In this document: positions 24,930-37,431 of the stretch, in pieces
Numbering within the stretch: the first letter of the stretch is position 1
Layout of the letters: each line of letters opens with the position of its first letter
Source of the DNA: Arachis hypogaea
Taxonomy: Eukaryota > Streptophyta > Magnoliopsida > Fabales > Fabaceae
DNA length: 64,000 nucleotides
NCBI RefSeq assembly: GCF_003086295.3
Contig: NC_092044.1
Span: 76,346,024-76,410,023, forward strand
Direction: 5' to 3'
Notes under the pieces: model-generated
Databases searched by the model: none
Seen by the model: the letters and a program-made list of their open reading frames with translations, nothing else
Told to the model about the DNA's origin: nothing
Program-made: the position numbers and the translations under genes

Positions 24930-26501
24930 AGGGAGATCAATGTCAAGCTAGTGACAATAAAAGAGCGCTTGTTGGGAGGCAACCCAACCTGAGGTAGTTT
25001 TCTTTTCATAGCTCTTTCAATAAAAATGTTGAATAATTGGTATGCATTGCAAGGAGCTAAGTTTGGTGTTACACACCAAAACAATTTAAGGGAGAATGAA
25101 AGATTCTAAGTTTGGTGTTCCACCAAAATCTCACTTAAAAGAACATTCTCACCTCCTGCATAATGCCAGCTCCAAGCAATCAAACAACTTATCTAACTAT
25201 TTAACTGCTTTCTAGTTTTAATTCCATAACCTTTAGCAAAGACACAAGATTTCACATATGGTTAAGTTGATGCATGAAAAATAGTGGCAAGGAACTAAGT
25301 TTGGTGTTCACACACCAAAGTAAGTTCAAAAAGCCATAATCATTTTTAGACTAACCATGCGCTTAAGGGCTTGAGAAGCAAGCAACTGTTGAGAATAATG
25401 CAGGAAATTAGCCAACAATTGAAGACAGTTTGCATTGTGACTCAAAAGGGGATACAACAAAAGGAAGAATCAAAGGGCTGCAACTTCAAAGGTTATATCT
25501 AAACTTGATCCTTGCTACTATAAATTGTTTTGAATCTGGGAGCCCTTATATGTCCTGCTAAGGTTTTTATCTGGTTGCAAGTGGAATTGTTTGTTAAGTA
25601 TGCTTATCTGCATGATACTTGTCATTCATTACTCAGCTTAAATTTTGTTTTGTTCCCCATATGCTTGAATAAAAGAGAATTGGTTGAACTAGAAAGTAAA
25701 CATCTAATGTTGCATAAGTTAGAATAGAAGTTAGTGGTGGTAGGTGTTTGACTCAATTGTTAGCTCATAGAATAATTGCTGCATAATGACATGTTACTTG
25801 AAGCTTAAGCTGGTTTGCTGCTATAACCCTTCAATCAATGAAAATCCCTTGGAAATAAAGCAAAATCAAAAGAAAAGGAAACAGAAAAAGCCAAAAGCTG
25901 GCAAAGAAACAAAGAATAAGGCTAGGCACCAATAGCTTGGACCCTAGGACACATGCCTGTGGTGTTCTTGTACTAGGATATGCTTGGACAAGTAAATTCT
26001 AAGGGGTATTTCAAAACCTGACCACTTAGATCAACTGATTTGGGATGGCCAATTGAAAATCCACAATAAAGAGCAACCTAGTTACAAAGCATTTAGTTAT
26101 CCAAAGAGATGCTGGGCATCAATGATCCTAGGAGGAAATGGTGAGCCATGTGTCTGTGGTGAAGAAATGTTGAGCCAAAAATAAAGCCAAAGGCTGCTGC
26201 AACATTTGCCACCAAGCCTTCAACAAATAATAAGCTCTCTAATGCAAAAGAAAGAAGAAAAAGCTAACAAGGGAAATTATTAAAAAGTAATGTGTTATAG
26301 CAGCAACCTTGGTGAACCCTTTAGAAGACATTGTTTGTTATGACAGCAAGTAATAAATGAACTACTATTAATCTGCATGAAACTCCATGAACCAAGTTCT
26401 ACTATATGCCTAATAAGGAAATGTTTGCTCTTCTTTTTCATTTCATTTCCTCTTAATTTTGATGCTTGCTTGGGGACAAGCAAGATTTAAGTTTGGTGTT
26501 G
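24930..26501 (+). other. Element B 3' untranslated region with hairpins
   Basis: This matches the 3' UTR of A. It has the post-ORF hairpin at 24971-24988 and three TTTGGTGT/ACACCAAA hairpins starting at about 25060, 25109 and 25298. A final unpaired TAAGTTTGGTGTT is at 26488-26500, one base from the LTR. No gene is seen; a 65-codon ORF at 25530 has no support. Confidence 0.8.
24971..24988 (+). promoter_or_regulatory. Conserved post-ORF hairpin (element B)
   Basis: GTTGGGAGGCAACCCAAC, 41 nt after the true ORF end. Stem and loop are identical to those of A. Confidence 0.75.
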
Positions 26502-28528
26502 TGATGACAAGTCATCATATACCCATTTTTTCAAGCTAATTTCACTTGTTTCACTAGTTTTTATGCACTTTCTTGCATCCTAAGTAAGTAATTTGGAATG
26601 AAAATGCATAACTTCTTTAAATCAAACAACCACCATTAAATTGATGCTAAATCATGAGGTTTGAGCTAAAATTAATTGATTTTTAATGATTTATAAACCT
26701 TATGAGTTTAGAGATACTTTGATTGGTTGTTTTGGTTTCTTGTAGGTGAAGAAAGGAAGAAAAGAAGAAAAACGTGGCTTAAGAAGTGTGACCATGGGAG
26801 GAGAAGTGTGGTGCAACATAGAAGGAGGAAGCAAACACTGCCCTCCACAAGGGCACACTGCCCTCCAGGAGAGCAACATATTGAACCAAGCCTTGAAAAG
26901 CAACATTGCCCTGCCCACAACAAGGGCGGAGCACAATTTGATGCCAAGGACCAAAGGGAGCAAAAACTCTTCCCTGCCCTCCTCAAGAGCAATATCGGGC
27001 TTCAATCAAGAATAATTCAAAGGAAATTGCTTCCTAGTACTTCCTATGGGTTTCGAACCCAAGGACAAGGAAGGAAGGAGTAGCGTTCAAACAAAAAGAA
27101 AACAAGCTTGCTTTCAAACTCCAAGAATCGAACACGGCACCATGAGGAAGTAAGGAATTAAGCATGACTTTGGTGCCAAGAAAACCAACGAAAAAGGAGC
27201 AACATGTGCCTCCACCGAGTATCGAACGTGGGATTTCACCTTTGGCACATTGCCCTGCCCTCCACAAGGGCAGGGCAGCATTTTGTGATGCACAGCCAGC
27301 GTACAAGATTGAGCACACCAAGGGAGTCTCGGCAGCAGCAGCATGCACGGGCAGCAGAATCTGGCGCACCAAAAAACTCTGCCCTGCCCTCCACAAGGGC
27401 AGGGCAGCATCCTGCAGCACCACACGCACCAACACGCACGCACAAGGGCCGCACGCACAATTTCCTGCCCTGCCCTCCACAAGGGCAGGGCAGCCTCCTG
27501 GAAGCCAATTTTTCATGGGCTGAAAATTGGATTAAAAATCCAATTTAATTCATTTCTTCACCAAATCAAAAGCCCATCCAAATTCCAAGATCCAAGAATA
27601 GAAAGTGTATAAATAGGAGATAGTTTGATGTAATTAGGAACCTTTTCTTTTGAGCTTTGAACTTTTACTTTACTTTTGAACTTTTGAACCTTCTTTTGAT
27701 TTTTGAATTTGGAGACTTCATTGAGAGCTAGGAACTGAGATTTCAGAGAATTGGGGAGGAGAATTGATCTCTCTTCTTCCTCGTTCTTGTTTGAGCATTT
27801 TTACTTTTCTTGTTTGAGTCTTGGGTGTGAAGAATTGAGGAATTTCTGTCTCAATCTCCATTCAAGATCTCTTTAATCTCTCTACTGCATAATTGAGTTC
27901 AATTTCATTTCCTTTACTGCTTCTTCTTTAATTTCTTGTTAATTGCTTTGTGAACTTGGATCTGGGAAGGCAATTGAGATCTAGGCTTTGCTATCTAGTC
28001 TCTGGAGCCCTGAGATCCCATTTTCCTTTTTGGTTCTTCTGTGAACCCCTGCTGCAAGTTAATTTCCATTTCTGTTTGAGATCTAGTCTATTTCAATTCA
28101 TCTCTTGTTTTGATAATTGCTGCAATTTAATTTCCCTTGCTGAAATTCTGAATTCCCAATCCTCAACTCCCTTTTCCATTCAAGCAATTTATATTTCTTG
28201 CACTTTAAGTTACTGCAATTTACATTTCTTGCACTTTAAGTTTCAGTCATTTAATTTCCTGTTCTTTAAGATTCAGCACCTTTACTTTCAGTTCTCTTTA
28301 AATTCTGCAATTCATCCCTCTCCCTTTACATTTCCTGCTATTTACTTACTGTTGAATACAAAATCACTCAACCAATACATGATTCGCTTGACTAAATCAA
28401 CCACTGAACTAAAATTGCTCAATCCTTCAATCCCTGTGGGATCGACCTCACTCCCGTGAGTTTTATTACTTGATGCGACACGGTACACTTGCCGGTGAGT
28501 TTTGTGTTGGATCGTTTTTCACACATCA
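26502..28528 (+). repeat. Element B 3' LTR
   Basis: This 2027-bp LTR pairs with 19807-21835. It has a TATA box at 27608-27615. A 169-codon ORF at 27950-28459 is an accident of LTR sequence; it is broken in the other LTR. Confidence 0.95.
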
Positions 28529-28533
28529 AAGCT

Positions 28534-29214
28534 CTTACCAGTAACTTTTAGAGTCAAGCTTAAGGCAACTATGTATTCAATATATGAAATTTTAAAATGT
28601 TGAATGACTTGATTTATGCACAGAGGTAGAGTGATAAACAAAACTAATTTGTTATCATATAAATGATTTTCTGCTAAAAACAAACAGAGTTTTTTAGTAC
28701 AGAGTACATGGCAACCAAAACATAATTGATAAACAATTTTCTGCCAAAAAAATGATTAAATGAACAACATTTTTCAGCTATCATATCAGAGCAAAAAATC
28801 AGTTTATGGCAAGGAAAAACATTTTCAATTTAAACAGAATAATATCTGAGTACAAAAAAAGTATTCAACACACATCAGAGCACAAGATAACTATCATAAC
28901 ATAACTAAGTTCTAAATACAGCAAACAAAGCATATCATAATCATTGGAACATGGAGTTTTATGCACATGGGTGATCATGAATCAAAAAATGATTTCAGCC
29001 CCTGTTTTCTTGTTTTCTTCAATTTTTCAACCTTTTCTCTCCCTTTTGTCATGAAAGGGGAACCTGCAATACAAAAGATAGTGGTATAAAAACAAAAATA
29101 ACCAGAACAAATTTTTTAACAGTTTAACAAAATAATAGTGGTCCAGAGTATCCAACAGCATACAGTATACCAAAATAGAAAAACATAACCAGAGTTCAAC
29201 AAGTGATAACTGGA
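28534..29214 (-). other. Copia 3' untranslated sequence
   Basis: This lies between the accessory ORF stop and the B insertion and continues on the other side of B at 19671-19806. It is AT-rich, with no supportable gene. Confidence 0.6.
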
Positions 29215-30660
29215 TCAATCATCCGAAAGATTATATTCAGAGCCAGAAGTAGCATCCTCATCTGCAGCTCCCATTTCTTGTTCAAGTTTTTCAAGCATCA
29301 GATTCACTCTTTCTTCACATTTGGTCCAGGCTTTTTCACTTTCATGCGCCTTTTTTCGAGCAGCCTTGTAGGATTGCACCATCAATTTTGACATATTGGA
29401 GAATTCAGTGAGGACCTCTTTGATGGATTCTCCAACCTTTGTTGGCTCGGTAGGGCGGCTTTCTAGATCACTATCAGAATATGTAGTTGGCTCAGAGCAT
29501 TTTCCTTTGCCTTTCATAGAGCCCGGAACTCCTCCTCCCTTAATTGTGAAAACTTTATTCTCTACATCTTCATTAGTTAGATCAACATTAAAATATTAAA
29601 AAATGCATATAAGAAAGATTCCATAGGGAAGATTAGCCTTTTTGTTACTTCTAACACACTTCTACATGTGGCTTACCATGAGGTATGCAAAAGAGATAGG
29701 AGATGAAGTAAGAATAGCAAAAAGTACTAAGGTATCAGAAAAGGTTACTCTGTGGTATGAACCATTATAAGGCATCAGAATGTGAGTGATGATTCTGTGA
29801 AGAAGTGCTCTTTCAGGGCCAAGAGCTTTGTGGGTTAGGACTGTGCCATCCAGACCAGAGAAGTTTTCGCAGGTTTGGTGCAGAGCTATCTGATATGTGA
29901 CCCCAACTTGTAAATCTCATTTTTCTGTCATATAAGCGGTGGCTCCCTCATCAACATATCCCAAGGCCGCACTTATTGTTTCTCTCTTCAGAGACATGTG
30001 AACCCTCTTGACATAGGAATGGATTGCACCATCAATAAGTCTTATGTTCGCATAAAACTCGCAAACTAAGGCAGGATACACATGTTTCTGAATATTGAAC
30101 AAAGGAGTCCACTTCATGTTATCAAAGAGAGTGACAAAGTTGGCGCCTTTTGCAGCCAGGGATTCCAGGTTCACTATGTCGGAAGCACAGAGGTGACGCT
30201 TCTTCAGAACTTCATTATGGAACTCATATGAGGCACATGAGTTAAACCTGCCTAGATCAAAGTGTGAGTGACCCTTGTTGTATTTGTTTTAAAAATCCAG
30301 TGACTCCAAATTTGGTGGTTCCTTGGTGTTGCACAGAGTGTATCCTTTCCCTCGCTGAGAGCTTCGACCCGAGGCATGAGGAGTTGCCTTCTTTGGAGGA
30401 GAATGAGGCATTGATGATTGAGACTCCTCCTCTTCTTCTACAACTAGTTCTTTGTCCTTTCCAATCTTCCTTCGAGATGAAGTTTTCTGTGCAATAACCT
30501 TTCTTCTCATGGTTTCAGTTTGTTTGGAAAAAGGTGAAGGAGATGAGGAAGATGTAGAGTGGATATGAATGTGAGTATGAGTTTGGGGGGTAGAACTAAA
30601 TGGAGGATTTTCGGGAAGAGGGTTTCGGCTACTTCTCTTTGGTGCAACCTTCTTTTTCAT
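29215..30660 (-). pseudogene. Copia accessory 3' ORF (plant transposon protein family)
   Basis: One frame of about 481 codons starts at MKKKVAPKRSS. It has a basic, Ser/Pro-rich N-terminus of about 120 residues. A central globular part includes VYPALVCEFYANI and ALGPERALLHRIITHILMPY. A charged, probably coiled-coil C-terminus ends SEYNLSDD. It is broken by in-frame stops at 30289, 29917 and two near 29590-29680, with no frameshift. It lies about 450 nt after the pol stop, where Sirevirus elements often have an env-like ORF. The central part resembles the accessory proteins of gypsy elements C and D in spacing and key residues. I believe it is the family often labelled putative plant transposon protein. 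Its function is unknown to me. Confidence 0.75.
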
Positions 30661-31108
30661 GTTATGAAAAACGGAGAAGGGAGAGGGAAGATGAAGAGAG
30701 GCTGAAGAGAGTGGTGAGAAGAGAGAGGTTACGGGAGCATTTAATGCTGATTGGAGAGAGAGAATTGAGGGAGTTATTACCCATTAATGGGCATGGTTAT
30801 TAACCAAGGAAAGATTTTAAAATTAAAACTGAGAGGTTAGCTCCTAGAATCAAGGGATGAGGGAAGCATAAGGATTTTTTATTTGACGACAACCCCTTCC
30901 TACAAGATTTGATATGACAACTTCCCAAAGAGTATGATTAAAATATTGAGGAATTCAAAAACGGGTCAGAGTAAGGTCAAAGAAATTTTGGTGGAGCCCA
31001 AGATAATTAACATCAGTTCAGTCTCCTCCTGTATCAATGCCCGTTCATCACGTCCTAAAATTTGTGTCCTGCTTTCCTACGAGACAAAACCAAACAGAAT
31101 CAAAAATT

Positions 31109-33344
31109 TCACAAATTATCAACAGAGTTTAATTCTATCATTCCCAAACTGTTTCTTAAAGAGCAGAATATGTCTTCACACAAGGGTTTAGTAAAAATGT
31201 CCGCAAGTTATTCTTCGGATTTTACAAATTGAATATCAATAGTTCCCTTTTGCACATGTTCTCTAATAAAATGATATTTAATTTCAATGTGCTTGGTTCT
31301 TGAATGCAGAACAGGGTTTTTAGAAATGTTAATAGCACTCATATTGTCACAAAACAAGGGTATACTATTGATTTTTAATTTGTAATCCTCCAATTGAGTT
31401 TTCAACCAAATTAATTGTGAACAACATGCAGATGCAGAAATGTATTCAGTTTCGGCTGTGGATAGAGCCACTGTGGCTTGGTTTTTGCTTGATCACATGT
31501 TAAGTAAGCTTCCAAGGAAGCAACACATGCCCGATGTGCTCCTTCTATCCACCCTATCTCCCGCATAATCTGCATCACAAAATCCTATTGCACAAAAATC
31601 ATCAGATTTTGGATACCATAAGGCATAATCACACCCTTAATATATCGAATGATGCGTTTAATGGCCAAAAGATGGGATTCCTTTGGGTGAGATTGAAATC
31701 TTGAACAAACACCCACACTTCGAACAATAACCGGTCTAAAGGAGGTAAGATACATGAGTGAACCTATCATTCCTCTATACTTTGTTTCATCCACATCTTT
31801 GCCATCATCATCCTTTTCAAGTTTAGTTTTTGGATGCATGGGTGTTCCCATTGGTTTGGAATTTTCTAGGCCAAATTTCTTGATTAATTCTTTAGCATAC
31901 TTTCCTTGGTGAATAAAGGTGCCACTAGGAGTTTGTTTAATTTGGAGGCCAAGAAAGAATGTTAGCTCTCCCATTAAACTCATTTCAAACTCACTAGTCA
32001 TGAGTTTTTCAAACTCTTCACACAAGGATTCATTGGCCGATTCAAACACTACATCATCCACATAAACTTGAACTAGGAGAATATTATCAATAGATGCTTT
32101 AATAAATAAAGTAGTATCGGTGGTACCCCTTTGAAATTGATTTTCCAATAAGAAGGCATTAAGCCTTTCATACCAAGCTCTTGGAGCTTGCCTAAGACCA
32201 TAAAGGGCCTTTGAAAGTTTGATAACATGATTTGGAAATTTTTTATTTTCAAAACCGGGGGGTTGAGGCACAAACACTTCTCTATCTATAAAGCCATTAA
32301 GCAAAGCACATTTGACATCCATTTGGAACATTTTAAAACCCTTATGGGCAGCATAGGCAAGAAGCAACCGAATTGCTTCCATTCTTGCTACCGGAGCAAA
32401 AGACTCATCAAAATCTATACCCACTTAATACCCGTTACCTAATTTATTTTGAATACCCACTTAGTACCCGTTACCTTCTTAGCATCCGAATGAGGTACTA
32501 ATGTCCAAACCTCATTCTTGTCAAATTGGGCTAGCTCTTCTTGCATGGCTTTGATCCAAGAGGGATCTCCAAGAGCTTGCCTCACATTATTAGACTCCAT
32601 TTGTGACAAGAAATCAAGATTGCTTGGTTCGATTTGCCTTTTGGTTAAGGATCTTGTTGTTACACCTTGTGAGGGATCACCAATGATAAAGTCATGAGGA
32701 TAACCCTTCATTGACTTACATTCCCTTGGTTTCTGAAGTGATGTTGAGCTTTGATGAGCTTCAGCGGGTTGTTCTGTTCCAGATTCTCTTGCTGGATCAG
32801 GAGACAAAACAGAAATGTCTCTTTCATCTTGATGAGACAAAATTAGACAAACAGATTCTTCATTTTGGACAGACTTGGGATATTCTTCAGTGGCTTCCTT
32901 GTTGATAGCATCTTCACAATCTATATCATCTTCTATCACAGTACTGGGAATTGAGTTAGTATCACAAAAAGAGACATGTATGGATTTCTCTATGGTTATA
33001 TGTTCTTTGAGGTAAATTCTATAAGCCTTGCTAGTGGTGGAGTATCCAACAAACATCCCCTCATAGGATTTTGGATCAAATTTACCAAGATTTTCATTAT
33101 TGTTAAGTATAAAGCATTTACATCCAAAAACATGGAAATACTTAAGATTCGGAGGGGTTCCTTTCCATAGCTCATAAGGAGTTTTCTTTAACCCTTTTCT
33201 AATGATAGTCTTATTCAAAATGTAACAAGCTGTATTTACAGCTTCATCCCATAGAAATTTTGGAACCTCATTTTCACATAGCATAGCCGTAGTCATCTCT
33301 TGAAGACTTCTATTCCTTCTTTCAACGAACCCATTTTGTTGAGG
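31109..33344 (-). pseudogene. Copia pol: integrase end, reverse transcriptase and RNase H
   Basis: Reading leftwards from 33344 there is the integrase C-terminal part (PQQNGFVERRNRS, with the catalytic Glu). A linker with many acidic residues follows. RT has FAPVARMEAIRLLLA, LYGLRQAPRAWY and the catalytic VYVDD. RNase H has ALSTAETEYISA and HSRTKHIEIKYHF. Lesions include loss of about 30 residues before FAPVA together with a local tandem duplication near 32423-32476, a TGG-to-TGA change near 31493, and a TAA in place of Gln just before LADIFTKPL. It once made copia cDNA and now cannot be expressed as a whole. Confidence 0.92.
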
Positions 33345-33349
33345 GGTTC

Positions 33350-35098
33350 TAATGAGCGGATAATTTATATGCTTTTTGGCATTGTTTTTAGGTAGCTTTT
33401 AGTATGTTTTAGTTACTTTTTATTATATTTTTATTAGTTTTTATGCAAAAATCACATTTCTGGACTTTACTATGAGTGTGTTTGTTTTTCTGTAATTTTA
33501 GGTATTTTCTGGCTAAAGATGAGGGACCTGAGCAAAAATCTGATTTAGAGGCGGAGAAAGGATTGCAGATGCTGTTGGATTCTGAACTCCCTGCATGCAA
33601 ACACATTTTTCTGGAGCTACAGAAGTCCAATTGGCATGTTCTTAATTGGGATGGAAATCTAACATCTTGGGCTTTCCATTAATGTATAATAGTTCATACT
33701 TTTCCTGGGATTTGATGGCCCAAACTGGCGTTCAAACACTAGCCAGAGACCCTTTTTTAGTGTAAAACGCCGTAATTGGCACCAAAACTGGAGTTAAACG
33801 CCCAAACTGGCATCCAAGCTAGTGTTTAACTCTAGAAAAGGCCTATGCATGTGTAAAGCTCAATGCTCAGCCCAAGCACACACCAAGTGGGCCCCTGAAG
33901 TGGATTTCTGCACTATCTGCACTTAGTTACTTATTTTCTGTAATCCTTAGTAACTAGTTTAGTATAAATAGCACTTTTTACTATTGTATTCAGGGGATGT
34001 TATGCCATTTTTCACATTTGGAAGGCTGGCCATTCGGCCATTCCTAGACCTTTTTCTCTTATCTATTTTCCAACGGTGGAGTTTCTACACCTCATAGATT
34101 AAGGTGCGGAGCTCTGCTGTTCTTCATGAATTAATGCAAGTACTATTGTTTCTCTTTCAATTCACGCTTACTTCTTCTTCAAGATATATGTACTTAATTT
34201 AGTTAAGTAAGAATGAAGGGGTGACTCGTGACAATTACCCACTATCTTCGTTACTCGCTTAGCCAAGATCCGCGTGCCTGACAACAACAAGCGATCTACA
34301 TGATGTTCAACGTAGTCATTGGATGACAGCCGGAGTATAGTCTCTTGGGTTTCTGATCCACGGATTTGACTTTCCTCTCCTGACAACAGAGCATTCGAAT
34401 CCGTGAGATTAGAACCTTCATGGTAGAGGCTAGAACCAATTGGCAGCATTCCCGAGATCCGGAAAGTCTAAACCTTGTCTGTGGTATTCCGAGTAGGATC
34501 TGGGATGAGATGACTGAGACGAGCTTCAAACTCACGAATGTTGGGCATAGTGACAGTGTGCAAAAGGATAGAGAGATCCTATTCCGACACAAGTGAGAAC
34601 CGACAGATGATTAGCCGTGCGGTAGCTATGCCTGGTATTTTTCATCCGAGACGAGAGATCCGACAGTTGATTAGCCGTACAGAAACCGTACCTAGACTAT
34701 TTTCACTGAGAGGACAGGTGGTGGCCATTGACAACGGTGATTCACCAACATACAGCTTGCCATGGAAGGGAGCACGCATGATTGGATGAAGACAATAGGA
34801 AAGCAGAGGTTCAGAAGCAACAAAGCATCTCCAAACGCTTATCTAAAATTTCCACCAATGAATTACATAAGTATCTTTATTTTAATTTACGTTTTATTTA
34901 TCTTTCAATTATCAAAACTCATAACCAATTGAATCTACCTGACTAAGATTTACAGGATGACCATAGCTTGCTTCAAGCCAGCAATCTCCGTAGGATCGAC
35001 CCTTACTCGCGTAAGGTTTTATTACTTGGACAACCCAGTGCACTTGCTGGTTAGTTGTACCGGAGTTGTGAAAAGTGTGATCACAATTCCGTGCACCA
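33350..35098 (+). mobile_element. Element E: solo LTR of the C/D superfamily
   Basis: This 1749-bp LTR starts TAATGAGCGG, where relatives have TGATGAGCGG, and ends GTGCACCA. It is flanked by GGTTC at 33345-33349 and 35099-35103. There is no internal region, so it arose by recombination between two LTRs. It splits the copia integrase just before PQQNGF. A TATA box (33963-33970) and the LTR-end hairpin module (34984-35050) mark its plus orientation. The start dinucleotide TG has mutated to TA. Confidence 0.9.
33963..33970 (+). promoter_or_regulatory. Probable LTR TATA box of element E
   Basis: GTATAAATAGC in the U3-like part of the solo LTR, at a place equivalent to the TATA box of C. Confidence 0.55.
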
Positions 35099-35103
35099 GG
35101 TTC

Positions 35104-35763
35104 TAGGGCAGGAAAAGTTATGAGCAATTCCAAAATCATCACAGAATTTTTCAAAATCTTAGTTTTTAAATTCTTTTCCGTGATCACTTCTTAAGTGGGC
35201 TATTTTTTCAAATCTTTTTCATTTTGAATTCTTTTGCAAAGGGTTGAGAAAGCATGAAAATCATCATTCCTATGAGCAAGAAAAAATACCCAACCGAATC
35301 TTGAGTAATCATCCACCACCACCAAACCATAGTATTTACCTCCTAAACTTTGAGTTCTTGTTGGACCAAAAAGATCAATGTGTAATATTTCTAATGGCCT
35401 CTTGGTTGAAATTCCATCTTTTGGTTTAAAAGAGGATTTCACTTGTTTGCCTAGTTGAAAAGCATCACAAGTAATATCCTTATCAAATTTAATATTTGGA
35501 ATTCCTCTAACCAAATTTTTCTTAACTAGCTTAGAAATTTGGTACATACTAGCATGACCCAATTTCTTATGCCAAAGCCATTTTTCAGATTCAAGAGAGG
35601 TAAAATATGTTACATTTTGATCCTTTAAATCCTCAAGAATCAAACCATATACATTTTTACACCTTTTGGCTTCAAACAAAATATCCCCAGATTTTTCACA
35701 AATAACTAAGCACACCAATTTTCTAAAAATGACTTCATATCCAAGATCGCATAATTGGCTAAC
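35104..35763 (-). pseudogene. Copia GAG-pre-integrase and integrase core
   Basis: The frame reads through SQLCDLGYEV and LWHKKLGHAS, the zinc-binding region. It continues to the integrase core with LEILHIDLFGPT (first catalytic Asp) and VVVDDYSRFGW (second catalytic region). The CDAxQLGKQ box has Phe where the second zinc-binding Cys is expected, a missing key residue. A stop follows near 35200, and the core continues to the E insertion. On the right it is cut by F at the target duplication CTAAC, beyond which the same protein resumes at 44892. Confidence 0.9.
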
Positions 35764-37249
35764 TGATAAACCACTATTTTATGGTTTATCTTGTGCTCAA
35801 TTGAGTGGTTTTTATCAACTCTTTACCCACTTATTCATATGATTTGCATGTTTTATATTTTTCTTCCTGATTCTATGCTATGATTGAAAACATGCTTCTT
35901 TGGCTTTTATTTCCTTTTATTTAATCTTTTCTTATTACCATTAGATGCCTTGATATGTGTGTTAAGTGATTTTAGGAATTACAGGACAGGAATGACTTAG
36001 AGGATGGAAAGGAAGCATGCAAAAGTGGAAGGAATACAAGAAGTTGAAGGAACTGCAAAGCTGCCAACCTGACCCTCTCATACTAAAACGATAATAACTT
36101 GAGATACAGAGGATCAAATGATGCGGTTCCACTTGCGTTAGAAAGCTAACGTCTGGGGCTTCGATTTGATATATAATTCGCTATAGTGGCCATACAGATA
36201 GGTGATGCGAACATGCACTCTACGCAGACGCGTCGCATCTGCGAACTTCAATCCGCGCGGACGCGTGGATGACGCCTCCGCGTCACTTTGCCGCGACCTG
36301 TACGGACCGGATTTCACAATCAACGATTTCTGGACTGTTTCTGACCCAGTTTTCGGCCCAGAGAACACAGATTAGAGGCTATAAAGTGGGGGAATGCATC
36401 CATTCATGATCATGCTTTCACAACTTACAATTTTAGGTTTTAGATGTAGTTTTTAGAGAGAGAGGCTATCTCCTCTCTCTTAGGATTTAAGATTATGATT
36501 TTTAGAAATTAGGAATTTATCTCATCTTCACATCAGGTTCAATATTCCTTTATTTTGGCTTCTCTTCTACTTTGAGATATTTTAATGTTTTTATTTGTAT
36601 TTGATTTATGTTGCCCAATTGGCTTATGAATATTGTCCATGTTAGATTTATTGCTTTGAATGTATGTTATTTGAGGTATTTCAGATCTAAGATTCATATT
36701 TAGCTTTTTATATTATTGGCTTTAATTGATTAACTAGAAGCTCTTGAGTTATCAACTATTCATGATTGATTGTTATGTTGGCTAATTAACTAGAATTCCA
36801 CTAACTCTAGTCTTTCCTTAGGAGTTGGCTAGGACTTGGGAAATCTAACCAATTAGTTCACTTGACTTTCCCTTGCTTACGCAAAGGTTAACTAAGTGGG
36901 ATTAACTTTCATTCTCATAGGAGTAACTAGGATAGGACTTCCGAATTTTCATATCTTGCCAAAAGTTTATTTTATAGTTAATTATTTATTTTATTTGTCA
37001 TTGAATTTACTTGTTCCTCACTTTCAAAACCCCAATTTACAAAAACCCATAACCAATAATAAGAACATACCTCCCTGCAATTCCTTGAGAAGACGACCCA
37101 ATGTTTGAATAGTCGGTTATCAATTTTAAAAGGGTTTGTTACTTGTGACAACCAAAACGTTTGTAAGAAAGGTTGATTGCTTGGTTTAGTAACTATACTT
37201 ACAACGAGAGTTTACTATAACTTCTAAACCATCAATCTTTAGTTCTTCA
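35764..37249 (+). repeat. Element F 5' LTR
   Basis: This 1486-bp LTR has a TATA box at 36380-36386 and a CG-rich patch with ACGCGT-like motifs at about 36205-36300. Its 3' end differs from the A-E hairpin module but still has a short CAATTCCTTGAGAAGACGA segment at the equivalent place. Confidence 0.93.
36380..36386 (+). promoter_or_regulatory. Probable LTR TATA box of element F
   Basis: CTATAAAGTGGGGG, conserved at 44018-44024 in the other LTR. Confidence 0.55.
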
Positions 37250-37252
37250 AAA

Positions 37253-37270
37253 TGGCGCCGTTGCCGGGAA
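37253..37270 (+). promoter_or_regulatory. Primer binding site, tRNA-Asp (element F)
   Basis: TGGCGCCGTTGCCGGGAA starts 3 nt after the LTR; all but the last base match the tRNA-Asp 3' end. Confidence 0.88.
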
Positions 37271-37431
37271 ATTGCAAACGTGTGCCTTATTATTGGTTAT
37301 TGTAAATATTTTTCAAAAAAAAATTTCAGATTTTAAATTTTTTTTTTCTTATCTTATCCTTTTTCAAAAATTATATCTTTTTCAAAATATTTTCTTTTTG
37401 TTAGTTTTTGTTTTTATTTTCTCTCACTACT

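Larger units (their letters stand above)
19807..28528 (+). mobile_element. Element B: non-autonomous gypsy element of the A family
   Basis: It has two LTRs of 2029 and 2027 bp with TGATG...CATCA ends and a perfect target duplication AAGCT at 19802-19806 and 28529-28533. Gag and protease match A, but RT, RNase H and most of integrase are missing. The frame passes from after protease to the integrase C-terminus. The LTRs differ at about 15-20 sites by eye, so B is somewhat older than A. It is inserted in the 3' untranslated part of the copia element. It would need enzymes from a partner such as A to move. Confidence 0.95.

Noticed and set aside
30264..30803. Plus-strand ORFs opposite the copia accessory ORF
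   Set aside because: Antisense to a frame whose sense reading is supported by relatives in C and D.
37408..37431. Earlier start codon for the F ORF
   Set aside because: It adds only eight hydrophobic residues from a T-rich leader; MNSHPS at 37432 is the more likely start.
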